Assembly (NCBI GenBank): GCA_948896875.1
Contig: CAQUWW010000007.1
Location: 1 to 56,377 of the forward strand
From: an uncultured Acetatifactor sp.
GTDB lineage: Bacteria; Bacillota; Clostridia; Lachnospirales; Lachnospiraceae
Reading direction: 5' to 3'
DNA length: 56,377 nt
Shown: piece by piece, positions 26,085 through 34,506 of the stretch
Numbering within the stretch: position 1 is the stretch's first letter
How the letters are laid out: each line of letters starts with the position of its first letter
Notes under the pieces: model-generated
What the model was told of the DNA's origin: nothing
Database searches by the model: none
The model's input: only the letters and a program-made list of their open reading frames with translations
Made by a program: the position numbers and the translations under genes

Positions 26085-28085
26085 TCATGACCGGCGCCCC
26101 GCAGACAGCAGCACAATCCGGGAATAGCTCCTGGAGGTCAGAAGGTAAACCAGCACATAAAACACTGCGAAAACCATAAAACAGCCGACCGTACAAACCG
26201 CATAAATCCGTGTGTTGAGAAGATTAAACAGCGCAAGCAGTTTTGAAATCAGAGGAAATGCCACCGCCACATGGATTCCTGCCGCCACAAGGGGAAGGAA
26301 AAATACGGTCAGTACCTGAGAGTGAATGGACTTCTTCACTTCTTCCCGGCTCATCCCCACCTTCTGCATGATTTCAAACCGCTCCTTATCATCATAGCCT
26401 TCCGATATTTGCTTGTAATAAATAATCAGCACGGTCGCCATCACAAAGAGCAGTCCCAGGAACACACCGATAAAGAAAAATCCGCTGTAAAACCCTATAC
26501 TGCTGATTCTCTCTTCCTCTCTGGACTCTATCTGAACCGACGCTCCCATCTGTGTCATCCGCTCAATCAATGCTTCATAAACGTGAGCCTGTTTTTCCTT
26601 TCCCGCATCCGTATCAAAACCGTAAACCTGGAGGATCTCACTGGCAATGTCTGTCAGGGCCTGTTTCTGCGCCAGATACAGCTCCTGAAAATCTGCTTCC
26701 GTCATCACCAGATATCTTGTGACCGTAATATTAGCCGCATACACTCCGTTTCCCGGAAAGGAATCCACCCTGTCCGCCACTCTGTACTCCCTGTCAAATA
26801 TTCTGAGGTCCGTGTAATCGAATTCCTGCCGGTCACAGTACAGCAGGACCTCCCCATTTTCCAATTCCCTGTCCTCCCCGGTGGACCTGTTATAGTCTGA
26901 CAGGGGAATGAAATAGAGATTGTTGATATCGTCCACAATGGCCATTGTGAAATCCCGGTCCACATAAAAGCGATTTTCATCCTGCAGCGCGCTGAATGCC
27001 AGATAGGAATAGTTGATTTCTTCTGTCACAGAGAGATTCTGCTCCTCCTGCAGGGCATGTACCGCTTCGATTACCCTTTCGCTTCCCTCGGAGTCCATAT
27101 TCCTGAGATAAAGCATGAAATCCGCCGGATACCGTGTCCGGATAATGTCCTCTATCCCCACCATCATGGAGGTGGTGGACGATACCATCACCAGCACCAT
27201 AGTGGAGAGCACGCAGATATTGGCCAGTCCCACCGCATTCTGCTTCATCCTGTAAATCATGCCGGACACACTGACAAAATGTCTGGTTTTATAATAGTAC
27301 CTTCTGTTTTTCCGCAGAGTTTTCAACAGTGCAATGCTCCCCGCCGTAAAAAGCAGATAGGTTCCAGCGATCACAAGCAGTACCGCCAGGAAAAACAGCA
27401 ACAGTGACGCGATAGGATTTGTCACAGTGAGAGCAATATAATAGCCGCTTCCCATACAGGCCGCCCCGACCAGCGTCAGAAACCATCTGGTCTTCGGCTC
27501 CCTTTCCCCCACATTTCCGGCCTGCAGCAGTTCCACCGGATTCGCCGCCTTCATCTGCCACACGGAATGAAGCCAGATCAGCAGAAAAATAAGTACAAAC
27601 AAAAGGGCCGTTTCCCGGATTGCCTTCCAGGAGACAAAGAATCCCAGTGGAACCTCCGCCGCCAGCACACAGTTGATCACAAGATACATCAGTTTGTCCA
27701 ATGCAATTCCCAGCACAAACCCGGCTCCGATGCTGATCACAGTCACATAGACGCTCTCCCAACTCAAAGTCCTGGCCAGATGCCTCTTTTCCATGCCCAG
27801 AATATGGAACACACCGAATTCCTTTTTCCGGCGCTTCACCAGAAAGCTGTTGGTATAGAACAGAAATATAAAAGCAAAAACGGCGATTACCCGGCTTCCA
27901 AGGAACATTGCCCCGTTCAGATAGTCGGAACCGGCCATCTGTTCCAGCCCCGGATTCAGAGACAGGGACCTGACGATGTAATACATCGCCACAGTCATCA
28001 CGCAGGTCAGGATATAGGGGATGTACGTTCTGCTGTTCTTTTTGATATTCCCGGCTGCCAGTCTGGGGAAAAATCCTGTCTTCAT
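26085..28085 (-). CDS. BceB-type ABC transporter permease (FtsX-like)
   Basis: 666 residues, typical of BceB/YtsD/VraG permeases. It has an FtsX-like N-terminal unit (GFFPRLAAGNIKKNSRTYIPY, then VKRRKKEFGVFHILGMEKR), four early membrane helices, and a large outer domain of about 200 residues (about 310-510). A C-terminal FtsX unit with YDDKERFEIMQKVGMSREEV follows. Permeases of this class bind bacitracin- or lantibiotic-type peptides and signal to the partner kinase as well as removing the drug from its target. The start overlaps the end of the ATPase gene by four bases. The permease itself looks intact although its ATPase partner has a nonsense codon. Confidence 0.9.
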   Translation of the reverse strand: MKTGFFPRLAAGNIKKNSRTYIPYILTCVMTVAMYYIVRSLSLNPGLEQMAGSDYLNGAMFLGSRVIAVFAFIFLFYTNSFLVKRRKKEFGVFHILGMEKRHLARTLSWESVYVTVISIGAGFVLGIALDKLMYLVINCVLAAEVPLGFFVSWKAIRETALLFVLIFLLIWLHSVWQMKAANPVELLQAGNVGEREPKTRWFLTLVGAACMGSGYYIALTVTNPIASLLLFFLAVLLVIAGTYLLFTAGSIALLKTLRKNRRYYYKTRHFVSVSGMIYRMKQNAVGLANICVLSTMVLVMVSSTTSMMVGIEDIIRTRYPADFMLYLRNMDSEGSERVIEAVHALQEEQNLSVTEEINYSYLAFSALQDENRFYVDRDFTMAIVDDINNLYFIPLSDYNRSTGEDRELENGEVLLYCDRQEFDYTDLRIFDREYRVADRVDSFPGNGVYAANITVTRYLVMTEADFQELYLAQKQALTDIASEILQVYGFDTDAGKEKQAHVYEALIERMTQMGASVQIESREEERISSIGFYSGFFFIGVFLGLLFVMATVLIIYYKQISEGYDDKERFEIMQKVGMSREEVKKSIHSQVLTVFFLPLVAAGIHVAVAFPLISKLLALFNLLNTRIYAVCTVGCFMVFAVFYVLVYLLTSRSYSRIVLLSAGRRS

Positions 28086-28846
28086 ATCCTGTCACCTCCC
28101 GTTGTCAGCAGTGTAAGCGTATCTGAAATCTTTGCATACAGCTGCTCATTGATGCTGTTTCCCCTGTAAATCTGATGAAACACTTCCCCGTCCTTGATAA
28201 AAAGCACCCGCCCCGCATGACTGGCCGCCTTCGTGGAATGAGTCACCATCAGGATAGTCTGGCCGTCCTGGTTAATCTCATTGAATATTCTCAGCAGGTT
28301 GTCGGTGGCCCTGGAATCCAGAGCTCCCGTCGGTTCATCCGCCAACACCAGCTGGGGCCTGGTGATCAGTGCTCTGGCCACAGCCGCTCTCTGCTTCTGT
28401 CCTCCCGATATCTCGTAGGGGAATTTGTCCAGAATTTCCCGGATATGCAGCTTCTCGGCGATGGGTGCAAGTCTCTGATTCATCTCCCCATAGCCCTTCC
28501 CCCCCAGCACCAGAGGGAGGAAAATATTGTCCCGAATGGAAAAAGTATCTAAGAGATTAAAATCCTAGAACACAAATCCCAGATTGCTGCGCCGAAATGC
28601 CGCCAGCTCTTTTTCCTTTACCCCTGACAGATTCTTCCCGCCCAGCAGCACCTGCCCTCCCGTGGGCTTGTCCAGGGCGGCCAGTATATTCAGCAGGGTA
28701 GTCTTGCCGGAGCCCGACTCCCCCATAATCGCCACGTATTCTCCCTGCTCCACGGAAAAGGATACGTTGGTCAATGCCTGCACCTGATTCCCGCCGAAGC
28801 GGGTGGTGTACACTTTTCTAAGGCTCTGCGCCTCCAATAATGCCAT
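28082..28846 (-). pseudogene. BceA-type ABC ATPase interrupted by an amber codon at the Q-loop
   Basis: Two in-frame open segments (28568-28846 and 28082-28564) are separated only by TAG at 28567-28565. Without it the protein would be 254 residues, the normal BceA length. The Walker A (GESGSGKTT), signature (YEISGGQKQR), Walker B (LVLADEPTGAL) and switch His (VTHSTKAA) are all present. The stop falls in LGFVF-stop-DFNLLDTF, exactly where the Q-loop glutamine is expected, so one C-to-T change (CAG to TAG) explains it. Amber suppression, a real null allele or a base-call error are the options. The ATG at 28846 follows AGGAGGT. Confidence 0.88.
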
Positions 28847-28865
28847 CTTTTTTACCTCCTATTCC

Positions 28866-29089
28866 AGTTCCGTAAGTGCACTCCAGTACCCTTGCAAGTA
28901 GATTGATTCCCGGCCGCAAAGCACATGTGTCCGTAAATCAATCTGGGTACTGTTCGTGCACTTACTGATTGTAGTTCCGTGCCTGTCTGCCCGGTACCCA
29001 GTCACTGGCAGAGGATTTCCGGCCGCTTAATACGTGCGTCCATAAATCCTCTGGGGCACCGGACGGACAGGCACTGTTTGTAGTTCCGT
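28866..29089 (-). ncRNA. Two tandem covarying hairpins in the bceA leader
   Basis: Two units of about 108 bp, each bordered by AGTTCCGT (28866-28873, 28973-28980, 29082-29089). Unit 1 pairs GTAAGTGCAC with GTGCACTTAC, AGTACCC with GGGTACT and AGATTGATT with AATCAATCT. Unit 2 pairs GTGCCTGTC with GACAGGCAC, CCGGT with ACCGG and AGAGGATTT with AAATCCTCT. Arm sequences differ but pairing is kept, while the apical loops are alike (CCGGCCGC near the start, GTCC[AG]TA at the end). The promoter at 29103-29108 places both hairpins in the bceA 5' leader. I do not recognise the motif; a mobile palindromic repeat is the main alternative. Confidence 0.6.
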
Positions 29090-29102
29090 GTCTGACAAAT
29101 AT

Positions 29103-29108
29103 AGTATA
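29103..29108 (-). promoter_or_regulatory. Candidate -10 of the bceAB promoter
   Basis: TATACT on the minus strand. The -35 position (about 29126-29131) reads TGGAGG and is a poor match, as expected for a promoter that needs an activator. The activator box lies upstream at 29163-29176. Confidence 0.5.
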
Positions 29109-29162
29109 CAAAACGGCCGAACGCGCCTCCATCGAATGGGGTGACAATTCCGCCGTCTCATG

Positions 29163-29176
29163 TGACATTTTTGTAA
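29163..29176. promoter_or_regulatory. BceR-type binding site
   Basis: TGACA-TTTT-TGTAA matches the known BceR-family box TNACA-N4-TGTAA exactly. It lies between the kinase gene and the ATPase gene, where Bce regulators of Bacillus bind to induce the transporter. A further half-site TGACA is at 29142-29146. Confidence 0.75.
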
Positions 29177-29191
29177 GGCCGTGTCCTTCTC

Positions 29192-30199
29192 CTACTCTAC
29201 CTCCAGCGTATCCCGGTGCAGGTCCACCGAGAATACGGTGCCCTCCCCCACTGTGGATTCCACGGTGATTTTGTGAGAAAGTCGGTCCGCGGTCAGTCTG
29301 CACAGGTAAAGTCCCAGGCCTGTGGACTTTTTATCCGCCCTGCCGTTATACCCGGTAAATCCTTTTTCGAAGATCCTGGGCACATCCTCCGGTGCAATTC
29401 CGATACCTGTATCGGCAATCTGCAGGATTTTATCCGGTGTGACACTGATTGTTACTCCGCCTGTCCGGGTATATTTCACGGCATTGGAGAGAATCTGTTC
29501 GATGAGAAACAAAAGCCACTTCTCATCCGTAAGCACGGTGACATCCACCGGTTCATAAGAAAGTCTCAACCGCTTTCGGATAAACTGCGGCGCATATTTG
29601 TGCACCGCCTGTCTGATAATCCCGTCCAGCTCATATTCCCGGAACACAAAATCCGAAGAGCCTGCGCCCAGCCGCATCCAGTTCAGGGCCATCTCCACAT
29701 ACTGCTCAATGCGAAACAGCTCTGCCTGCAGCTCCCGGTGTTCCTCCGTGTCCTCCCCCTGCAGGGTCATCCCCATCACGGAGATGGGCGTCTTAATCTG
29801 GTGTACCCAGGTCATGTAATACTCCATACTCTCCTGCCGTTCTCTCTGCCAGGCTGTCAGATTCCTGTCAAAGCTCTCTTTCAGCTTCCGGAGCATCTCC
29901 TGGTAATCCGCTTCCGCCAGCGTCTTCGGTTCCGGCAGCTCGTCCAGCTCCACTTCCACATTGCGGACAATCCTCTGCCTCCTGACATGTGCCTTCCAGT
30001 AGAAAACAAAACGCACAGACAATACCGCCGCGGTGAGCAGTACACACAGCCCCGCCGCATACAGCACGGCCTCTGTCTCCAGCTCATACAGGGAAAAAAT
30101 CATTGCAAAAATCCCGCTGTACAATGCAAATATCAGCGCAGTCATGCGATATTGCACGCAAAATTTCCCCAGAATATGATACCATTTTCCTTTTGTCAT
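29192..30199 (-). CDS. BceS-type sensor histidine kinase
   Basis: About 335 residues. Two membrane helices sit near the N-terminus (MTALIFALYSGIFAMIFSLY and AVLYAAGLCVLLTAAVLSV) with almost no outer loop, the hallmark of intramembrane-sensing Bce kinases that rely on the transporter for drug detection. The phospho-acceptor His is in YMTWVHQIKTPISVMGM; the ATP domain has EQILSNAVKYT, DTGIGI and STGLGLYLCRL. The ATG at 30199 follows GGGGAG; the frame to 30238 overlaps the regulator gene. It should phosphorylate the regulator encoded just upstream. Confidence 0.92.
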   Translation of the reverse strand: MTKGKWYHILGKFCVQYRMTALIFALYSGIFAMIFSLYELETEAVLYAAGLCVLLTAAVLSVRFVFYWKAHVRRQRIVRNVEVELDELPEPKTLAEADYQEMLRKLKESFDRNLTAWQRERQESMEYYMTWVHQIKTPISVMGMTLQGEDTEEHRELQAELFRIEQYVEMALNWMRLGAGSSDFVFREYELDGIIRQAVHKYAPQFIRKRLRLSYEPVDVTVLTDEKWLLFLIEQILSNAVKYTRTGGVTISVTPDKILQIADTGIGIAPEDVPRIFEKGFTGYNGRADKKSTGLGLYLCRLTADRLSHKITVESTVGEGTVFSVDLHRDTLEVE

Positions 30200-30227
30200 A
30201 GCTTTCTCCCCGCCGCAAATGATGTCT

Positions 30228-30899
30228 TCACTCCACAATATACCCGCTGCCCACCTTTGTGGTGATAAAATCCGTGAGCCCTGCCGCTTCCAGCTTCTTC
30301 CGAAGCCTGGTCACATTCACTGTCAGCGTGTTCTCCTCCACATAGGAGTCCATCTGCCACAGCTTCGTCATCAGGGTGTCCCGACTGACGATTCTGCCCT
30401 TATTTTCCAGCAGTGTCTGCAGGATACGGAATTCGTTTCTGGTCAGCTCCAGTCGCTCTCCGTTGTAGGTCAGGGATGTATTGTTCAGATTCAGAACCGC
30501 TCCTCTGTGCTCCAGCATCGGCGCCTTTCCTGCCATGTCATAGGTCCTGCGCAGGACGGCCTGTATTTTCGCCATCATCACATCCAGGTCCACCGGCTTC
30601 GGAATGAAGTCATCCCCGCCCATATTCATGGCCATGACAATGTTCATATTGTCGGAAGCGGAAGAAATGAAAATCACAGGCACATTGGAAATCCTGCGTA
30701 TCTCGCCGCACCAGTGATAGCCGTTGAAAAAAGGCAGCATAATATCCATCAGCACCATATGCGGGTCATATTCCACAAAGGCATGGATAATGTCCCGGAA
30801 ATCCTCCACACATCTGACTTCGTTTCCCCAGGCTTCGATTTGCCTCCCCATGGCTTTCGCCATGGACGCGTCATCTTCAATGATCATGATACGATACAT
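30228..30899 (-). CDS. BceR-type OmpR-family response regulator
   Basis: About 223 residues. The receiver domain has the acidic pair in IMIIEDDASM, the phospho-acceptor Asp in VLMDIMLPFFNGY and the Lys in FIPKPVDLDV. A winged-helix DNA-binding domain follows (ELTRNEFRILQTLLENKGRIV, then NVTRLRKKLEAAG). I chose the ATG at 30899 (MYRIMIIED) because GGAG lies inside the preceding four codons; 30911 is possible. The regulator gene precedes its kinase, and a perfect BceR box stands before the transporter genes at 29163. Confidence 0.92.
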   Translation of the reverse strand: MYRIMIIEDDASMAKAMGRQIEAWGNEVRCVEDFRDIIHAFVEYDPHMVLMDIMLPFFNGYHWCGEIRRISNVPVIFISSASDNMNIVMAMNMGGDDFIPKPVDLDVMMAKIQAVLRRTYDMAGKAPMLEHRGAVLNLNNTSLTYNGERLELTRNEFRILQTLLENKGRIVSRDTLMTKLWQMDSYVEENTLTVNVTRLRKKLEAAGLTDFITTKVGSGYIVE

Positions 30900-31068
30900 C
30901 TTTTTCTCCATTCGTTGGGGCCTTTGATCTCTCTTTGATTACAGGGTTCGCATTGCGGCTCCTGTGGCAGCCCTTCTTTTCATTGTATCAGGCTGTTCAC
31001 ACCACAGCAAGTACCTAATTCACCTTTCTCAACAAAGCTTAAGAAACTATTAAAAATAAGAAAATCCC

Positions 31069-31096
31069 TTGAAAATTCTCTTCCAAGTGATATAAT
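31069..31096 (+). promoter_or_regulatory. Promoter of the small lipoprotein gene
   Basis: TTGAAA (31069-31074), 16 bp, TATAAT (31091-31096), about 64 bases upstream of the start codon at 31160. Confidence 0.75.
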
Positions 31097-31159
31097 ACTT
31101 TTCGGCTGATCCTTAAGGAGCAGCAATACATAGAAGGAAGCAAAAAGGAGACAAAAAAC

Positions 31160-31555
31160 ATGAAAAAGAATTTTTGGACCAAAATGATAAGCCTGGCTCT
31201 GGCACTGGTATGTATGCTTAGCCTGGTAGCCTGCGGCGGTGGCGGCGGAAGTGTTGCGGGAAATTACAGTCTTCACAGCGTCACAGCAGAGGGAGAGACT
31301 ATAACATGGAAGGAATTTGCTGAGGCAGCTGGTATCTCTGCAGATGACATTGCCATCGGCCTGGAAATCAGAGAGGACGGAACCTTCAAGCTCAATATGG
31401 ATGCCATGGATCCCACTCTCAGCGGAGAAGGCACCTGGACACAGGATGGCAGCACCATTACCCTGAATGGCACAGGTGATTCTCTTACCGCCACACACAA
31501 GGGCAGCGAAATCACCATCGACGAAAATGGTGTGTCCTTAATCTTCAAGAAATAA
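31160..31555 (+). CDS. Small secreted lipoprotein with lipocalin-like pattern
   Basis: 131 residues. The signal peptide ends in a lipobox, LSLVACGGGGG, so the mature protein is tethered to the membrane by Cys. After a glycine linker it shows the pattern GNYSLHSVTAEGE, LEIREDGTFKLNMD, GEGTWTQDGSTITLNG and GVSLIFKK. Such alternating strands are seen in small beta-barrel, lipocalin-like lipoproteins of gut Clostridia. Function is unknown. It is a single gene with its own promoter and terminator, downstream of but divergent from the bce operon. A GGAG-type site precedes the ATG. Confidence 0.85.
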   Translation: MKKNFWTKMISLALALVCMLSLVACGGGGGSVAGNYSLHSVTAEGETITWKEFAEAAGISADDIAIGLEIREDGTFKLNMDAMDPTLSGEGTWTQDGSTITLNGTGDSLTATHKGSEITIDENGVSLIFKK

Positions 31556-31579
31556 TTGCTTTTGAATAACAGACACACA

Positions 31580-31614
31580 AAAGGGGGCTGCCACTTAGTG
31601 ACAACCCTCTTTTT
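31580..31614 (+). terminator. Terminator of the small lipoprotein gene
   Basis: GGGGGCTGCCAC / GTGACAACCC imperfect stem with a 3-base loop, followed by CTCTTTTT. It starts about 25 bases past the stop codon. Confidence 0.65.
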
Positions 31615-31691
31615 ACATGCACAGATCCGCATTTCTGGCATTATCTTTTCCCATGTCCATCTGACGCCAGACTTTCTTATAACATAAAAAA

Positions 31692-32516
31692 TTACTCTGC
31701 AATATTTTCCAACAAATACTTCGCACTAAGCTGCGCGCATTCCAGAGAAGTATACCCCATGCTGGGTTCATCCTGTTCCACGATAAACCATTCTGTGCCG
31801 CCTTCATCCGCAGCCTTCACAATCGCGGGGAAGTCCTGTAAGCCCTTGCCCAGAGGCCGGAATTCAAAGGTTCCTTCCGTCTCTTTCTTTTTATCTTCGT
31901 CAATGCCGATCAGGGCATACATATTCTCGGATTTGCTGCCTGCAAAATCCTTCAGATGCACGGTGGGCACTCTTCCTCCATATTTCTTCACATATTCCAC
32001 AGGATTCTCTCCGCCCACATTCACCCAACAGGTATCAAGCTGGGTCTGGAGAAGTTCAGGGCCCACTTCCTTGTACAGAATGTCCAGAGCGTATTCGCCG
32101 TTTATTTTCGTAAATTCAAAGTCATGGTTGTGATATTGAAGCACCATGTCTTCCTTTGCCAAAGCCTCCCCGATCTTCTTTGCGCCGTCGATCACCGTCT
32201 GGAATCCCGGCGTGCCAGGCCTGTACTCCGGTGTCAGATAGGGGATCACCACATATTTCACTCCCAGCTTTTTATAGCAGTCGATGGTTTCTTCCATCTT
32301 GTCCATCAGCTCTGCAAAGGGAACATGGGCCGACAGAGGAACAAGCCCGATTTCCTCGCAGGCTTTTTTCACCTCCAGAGGATCCTTTCCATAGAGTCCG
32401 GCAAATTCGACGCCGCCGTAGCCATACTCTTTGATTTTCTTTAAAGTACCGAAAAAATCCTCCTGAAGCTGATCTCTGACGGAATACACCTGTAGTGCAA
32501 TTTTTTCTTTCTTCAT
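31692..32516 (-). CDS. Sugar phosphate isomerase/epimerase family protein (TIM barrel)
   Basis: About 274 residues of the xylose-isomerase-like TIM-barrel family (AP endonuclease 2 superfamily). Seen: IALQVYSVRDQL at the first strand, GYGGVEFAGLYG, VVIPYLTPEYRPG, LQYHNHDFEF (metal His/Asp), LLQTQLDTCWVNVGG, PTVHLKDFAG and FIVEQDEPSMGYTSLE with the last metal Glu. These carry the Glu/Asp/His metal-site set. Substrate cannot be told from sequence. The ATG at 32516 is preferred over 32525 on spacing from AAAGGA. It stands alone. Confidence 0.9.
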   Translation of the reverse strand: MKKEKIALQVYSVRDQLQEDFFGTLKKIKEYGYGGVEFAGLYGKDPLEVKKACEEIGLVPLSAHVPFAELMDKMEETIDCYKKLGVKYVVIPYLTPEYRPGTPGFQTVIDGAKKIGEALAKEDMVLQYHNHDFEFTKINGEYALDILYKEVGPELLQTQLDTCWVNVGGENPVEYVKKYGGRVPTVHLKDFAGSKSENMYALIGIDEDKKKETEGTFEFRPLGKGLQDFPAIVKAADEGGTEWFIVEQDEPSMGYTSLECAQLSAKYLLENIAE

Positions 32517-32628
32517 TTCCCACATGTCCTTTCTTTTACATTTTTCCTTTTTCTATTCTTTTATTTACATTTTAGCCAATCCAAAATATACTGATTGTCT
32601 CAGGGCGAAAAAGTCCTGCACAAAAATT

Positions 32629-34002
32629 TTAACAAAATAAAGGGACCTCTTCAATCAGATAAATTACTGCGCCAACGACATTATCTTCCTCTTTGAAAAG
32701 CTTTTCTATGCTATGACCAGCCACATATTTCTTAGCATTGGCCTTGTTCGATATAAAAGATATAATTCTCTGGAAAATCGGTGTCTTACTTAATACATCT
32801 TCTTCCTTCAATCGTTTATTAGCAAAAAAATCACTCATTACATCAATAAATTCTGACAACTGTTCCGGTGTACATTGGCTGCGATAGTAAAATAAATACC
32901 TCCAAATAGCAATTAAGCAGTCAAGATGATCAAGTGCTTTAAAATACGCCATTTGCTCACTCAGCTCGTTCTTCCTTTTTCCCGTCGGCTTTATCCTATT
33001 ATTGAGATATCCAATTGATTCTTGTTGCTTTTTATCTGCATACAAGCTTATAAATTTATTTACAATAAGCTCTCTATTAGCTGTTTCAAAACGTTCCGGT
33101 CCGCGAATAAGTGGTTCGCTCACGGTATAAGATGCAATATCTCCAATAATTGCTTCCGCTATCTCATGATAGGCTATCAGCCTTGCTGTTTCCGAGGCGT
33201 CCCATCGCTCTTCTCCAATGATTGGACCAATAGCATCTGCTAAATACGCCAAGGATATAATATGATCGAAGATCGATCGTGGTTTAATATTCGTATTCTT
33301 TAAATCATTTAATCGTACTCTTTTCCCTTCGCGGGAAGTCGTTTTTAACTGATTAATAATATTGATCTTATGGCCATCAGCGACTACAACATTTAAGGAT
33401 TCAAGTTCTTTCACAAATCGTCTGGTTTCCTCGAGAATCAATTGTGTATATTGAGTGGATGTTTTTGACCTTGCTTTTTGAATGATCTGTATGTATTTCC
33501 TGTTAACAAAATCAGCAACCTCATCAGGCGTCATTTTATCAATAAACTTTACAATCGCTTGATTTGAATATAGTCCGTCGATCTTATCAATTTCAACTTT
33601 GTCAATACCCAGTAGACATATTTTTTCATCCAACCCTGTATTGATCATTTCCTTTACTGCCGGCCATTCGATGTGTCCTGTCCAATTCTTTTCTCTATAA
33701 TCAGGCGACAACAACACAACAACGCATTCGCAATTTTGATTATAAACTTTTCTTAATTTACTATCCCCATGAGGACCGTTTATCCAAGCCTCATGCCAAA
33801 AGTCGTAAAAAATTTCATCCTTTGTATATCCAAGCTTAAGTAATGATCTGCATAACGGTTCAATATAGTTCTCCCGGTATTTGCCGGAAAAAGTAACTCC
33901 AATTCTAAATTTTTTATCCTCGTAATTCATTTCGTTCTTGCATAATGTTTGCAGAAGCAAAACACCATGTTCCCCTTTCTCTTTATTTATATCATAATTC
34001 AA
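32629..34002 (-). CDS. TIR/SEFIR-domain protein fused to an HD phosphohydrolase domain
   Basis: 457 residues if TTG 34002 is used; ATG 33930 is an alternative and neither has a strong ribosome site. Residues 32-125 are TIR/SEFIR-like: FRIGVTFSGKYRENYI, then VVVLLSPDYREKNWTGHIEW, whose Glu (about 112) is at the usual NADase position. Residues 240-360 are HD-like: His247 in FDHIISLAYLADAIG, a variant HE at 279-280 in AYHEIAEAIIGD, and KALDHLDCL as the later metal motif. TIR domains of bacterial defence degrade NAD, and HD domains of the YfbR type hydrolyse nucleotides. The gene is AT-rich, alone, and beside gene remnants, consistent with a mobile anti-phage gene. That role is inferred. Confidence 0.75.
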   Translation of the reverse strand: MNYDINKEKGEHGVLLLQTLCKNEMNYEDKKFRIGVTFSGKYRENYIEPLCRSLLKLGYTKDEIFYDFWHEAWINGPHGDSKLRKVYNQNCECVVVLLSPDYREKNWTGHIEWPAVKEMINTGLDEKICLLGIDKVEIDKIDGLYSNQAIVKFIDKMTPDEVADFVNRKYIQIIQKARSKTSTQYTQLILEETRRFVKELESLNVVVADGHKINIINQLKTTSREGKRVRLNDLKNTNIKPRSIFDHIISLAYLADAIGPIIGEERWDASETARLIAYHEIAEAIIGDIASYTVSEPLIRGPERFETANRELIVNKFISLYADKKQQESIGYLNNRIKPTGKRKNELSEQMAYFKALDHLDCLIAIWRYLFYYRSQCTPEQLSEFIDVMSDFFANKRLKEEDVLSKTPIFQRIISFISNKANAKKYVAGHSIEKLFKEEDNVVGAVIYLIEEVPLFC

Positions 34003-34170
34003 TACAGCTGAATCATTTATCTACTGGATGAGCCGGATCAGCTGTTCCCAAGTTCGCATTTCAATCAAGTCTACGACGATGAATGATGGGCTTTGAAAGT
34101 ACATATTATTATACAGTAATATGACATAATTTGACAATACCATATGAGTATTTAACATCCGGCAGCATAA

Positions 34171-34356
34171 TTAAAAGTGGGAATCTCCATTTTTCTTGCA
34201 GTCCGTCTGCGCCGGTCCGTCAATCAGATGTCCTTCTCTGTCAAACCTTGAGCCGTGGCAGGGGCAGTCATAGCTTTCCTCATCCGGATTCCACTCCAGC
34301 CTGCAGCCCATGTGAGGGCAGTTTGCCGGAAGAAGATGCTTTGCCAGGCTTTGCAG
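34171..34356 (-). pseudogene. Rieske [2Fe-2S] domain fragment
   Basis: A frame of about 61 codons between stops reads CPHMGCRLEWNP and then DCPCHGSRFDREG, the paired Cys-x-His / Cys-x-x-His motifs of a Rieske centre. In Clostridia this domain normally ends FAD-dependent oxidoreductases of about 480-510 residues. The upstream flavin part is absent and an in-frame stop precedes the fragment. It is a decay remnant. Confidence 0.75.
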
Positions 34357-34418
34357 TCAGCTGAGGAATTAGCATATGTCAAAATACAGGGATTTATTTA
34401 CGAATATAAATTTTCTTC

Positions 34419-34447
34419 TTGACTTCCACACCTTTTTCCTGTATTTT
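34419..34447 (+). promoter_or_regulatory. Promoter upstream of the nucleotidyltransferase remnant
   Basis: TTGACT (34419-34424), 17 bp, TATTTT (34442-34447), about 60 bases before the ATG at 34507. Confidence 0.5.
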
Positions 34448-34506
34448 GTAATGATTTAACGGTATACGTTTAAATGGAAGGCATGGGGCAGGAAAGGGAA
34501 ATCAAT

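Noticed and set aside
28847..29191. Leader hairpins as an attC array or CRISPR
   Set aside because: No integron attC core sites, no integrase and no unique spacers were seen; arms pair within each unit.
30980..31498. 172-codon minus-strand frame over the small lipoprotein
   Set aside because: The plus-strand lipoprotein has a promoter, lipobox and terminator; the minus frame is a shadow.
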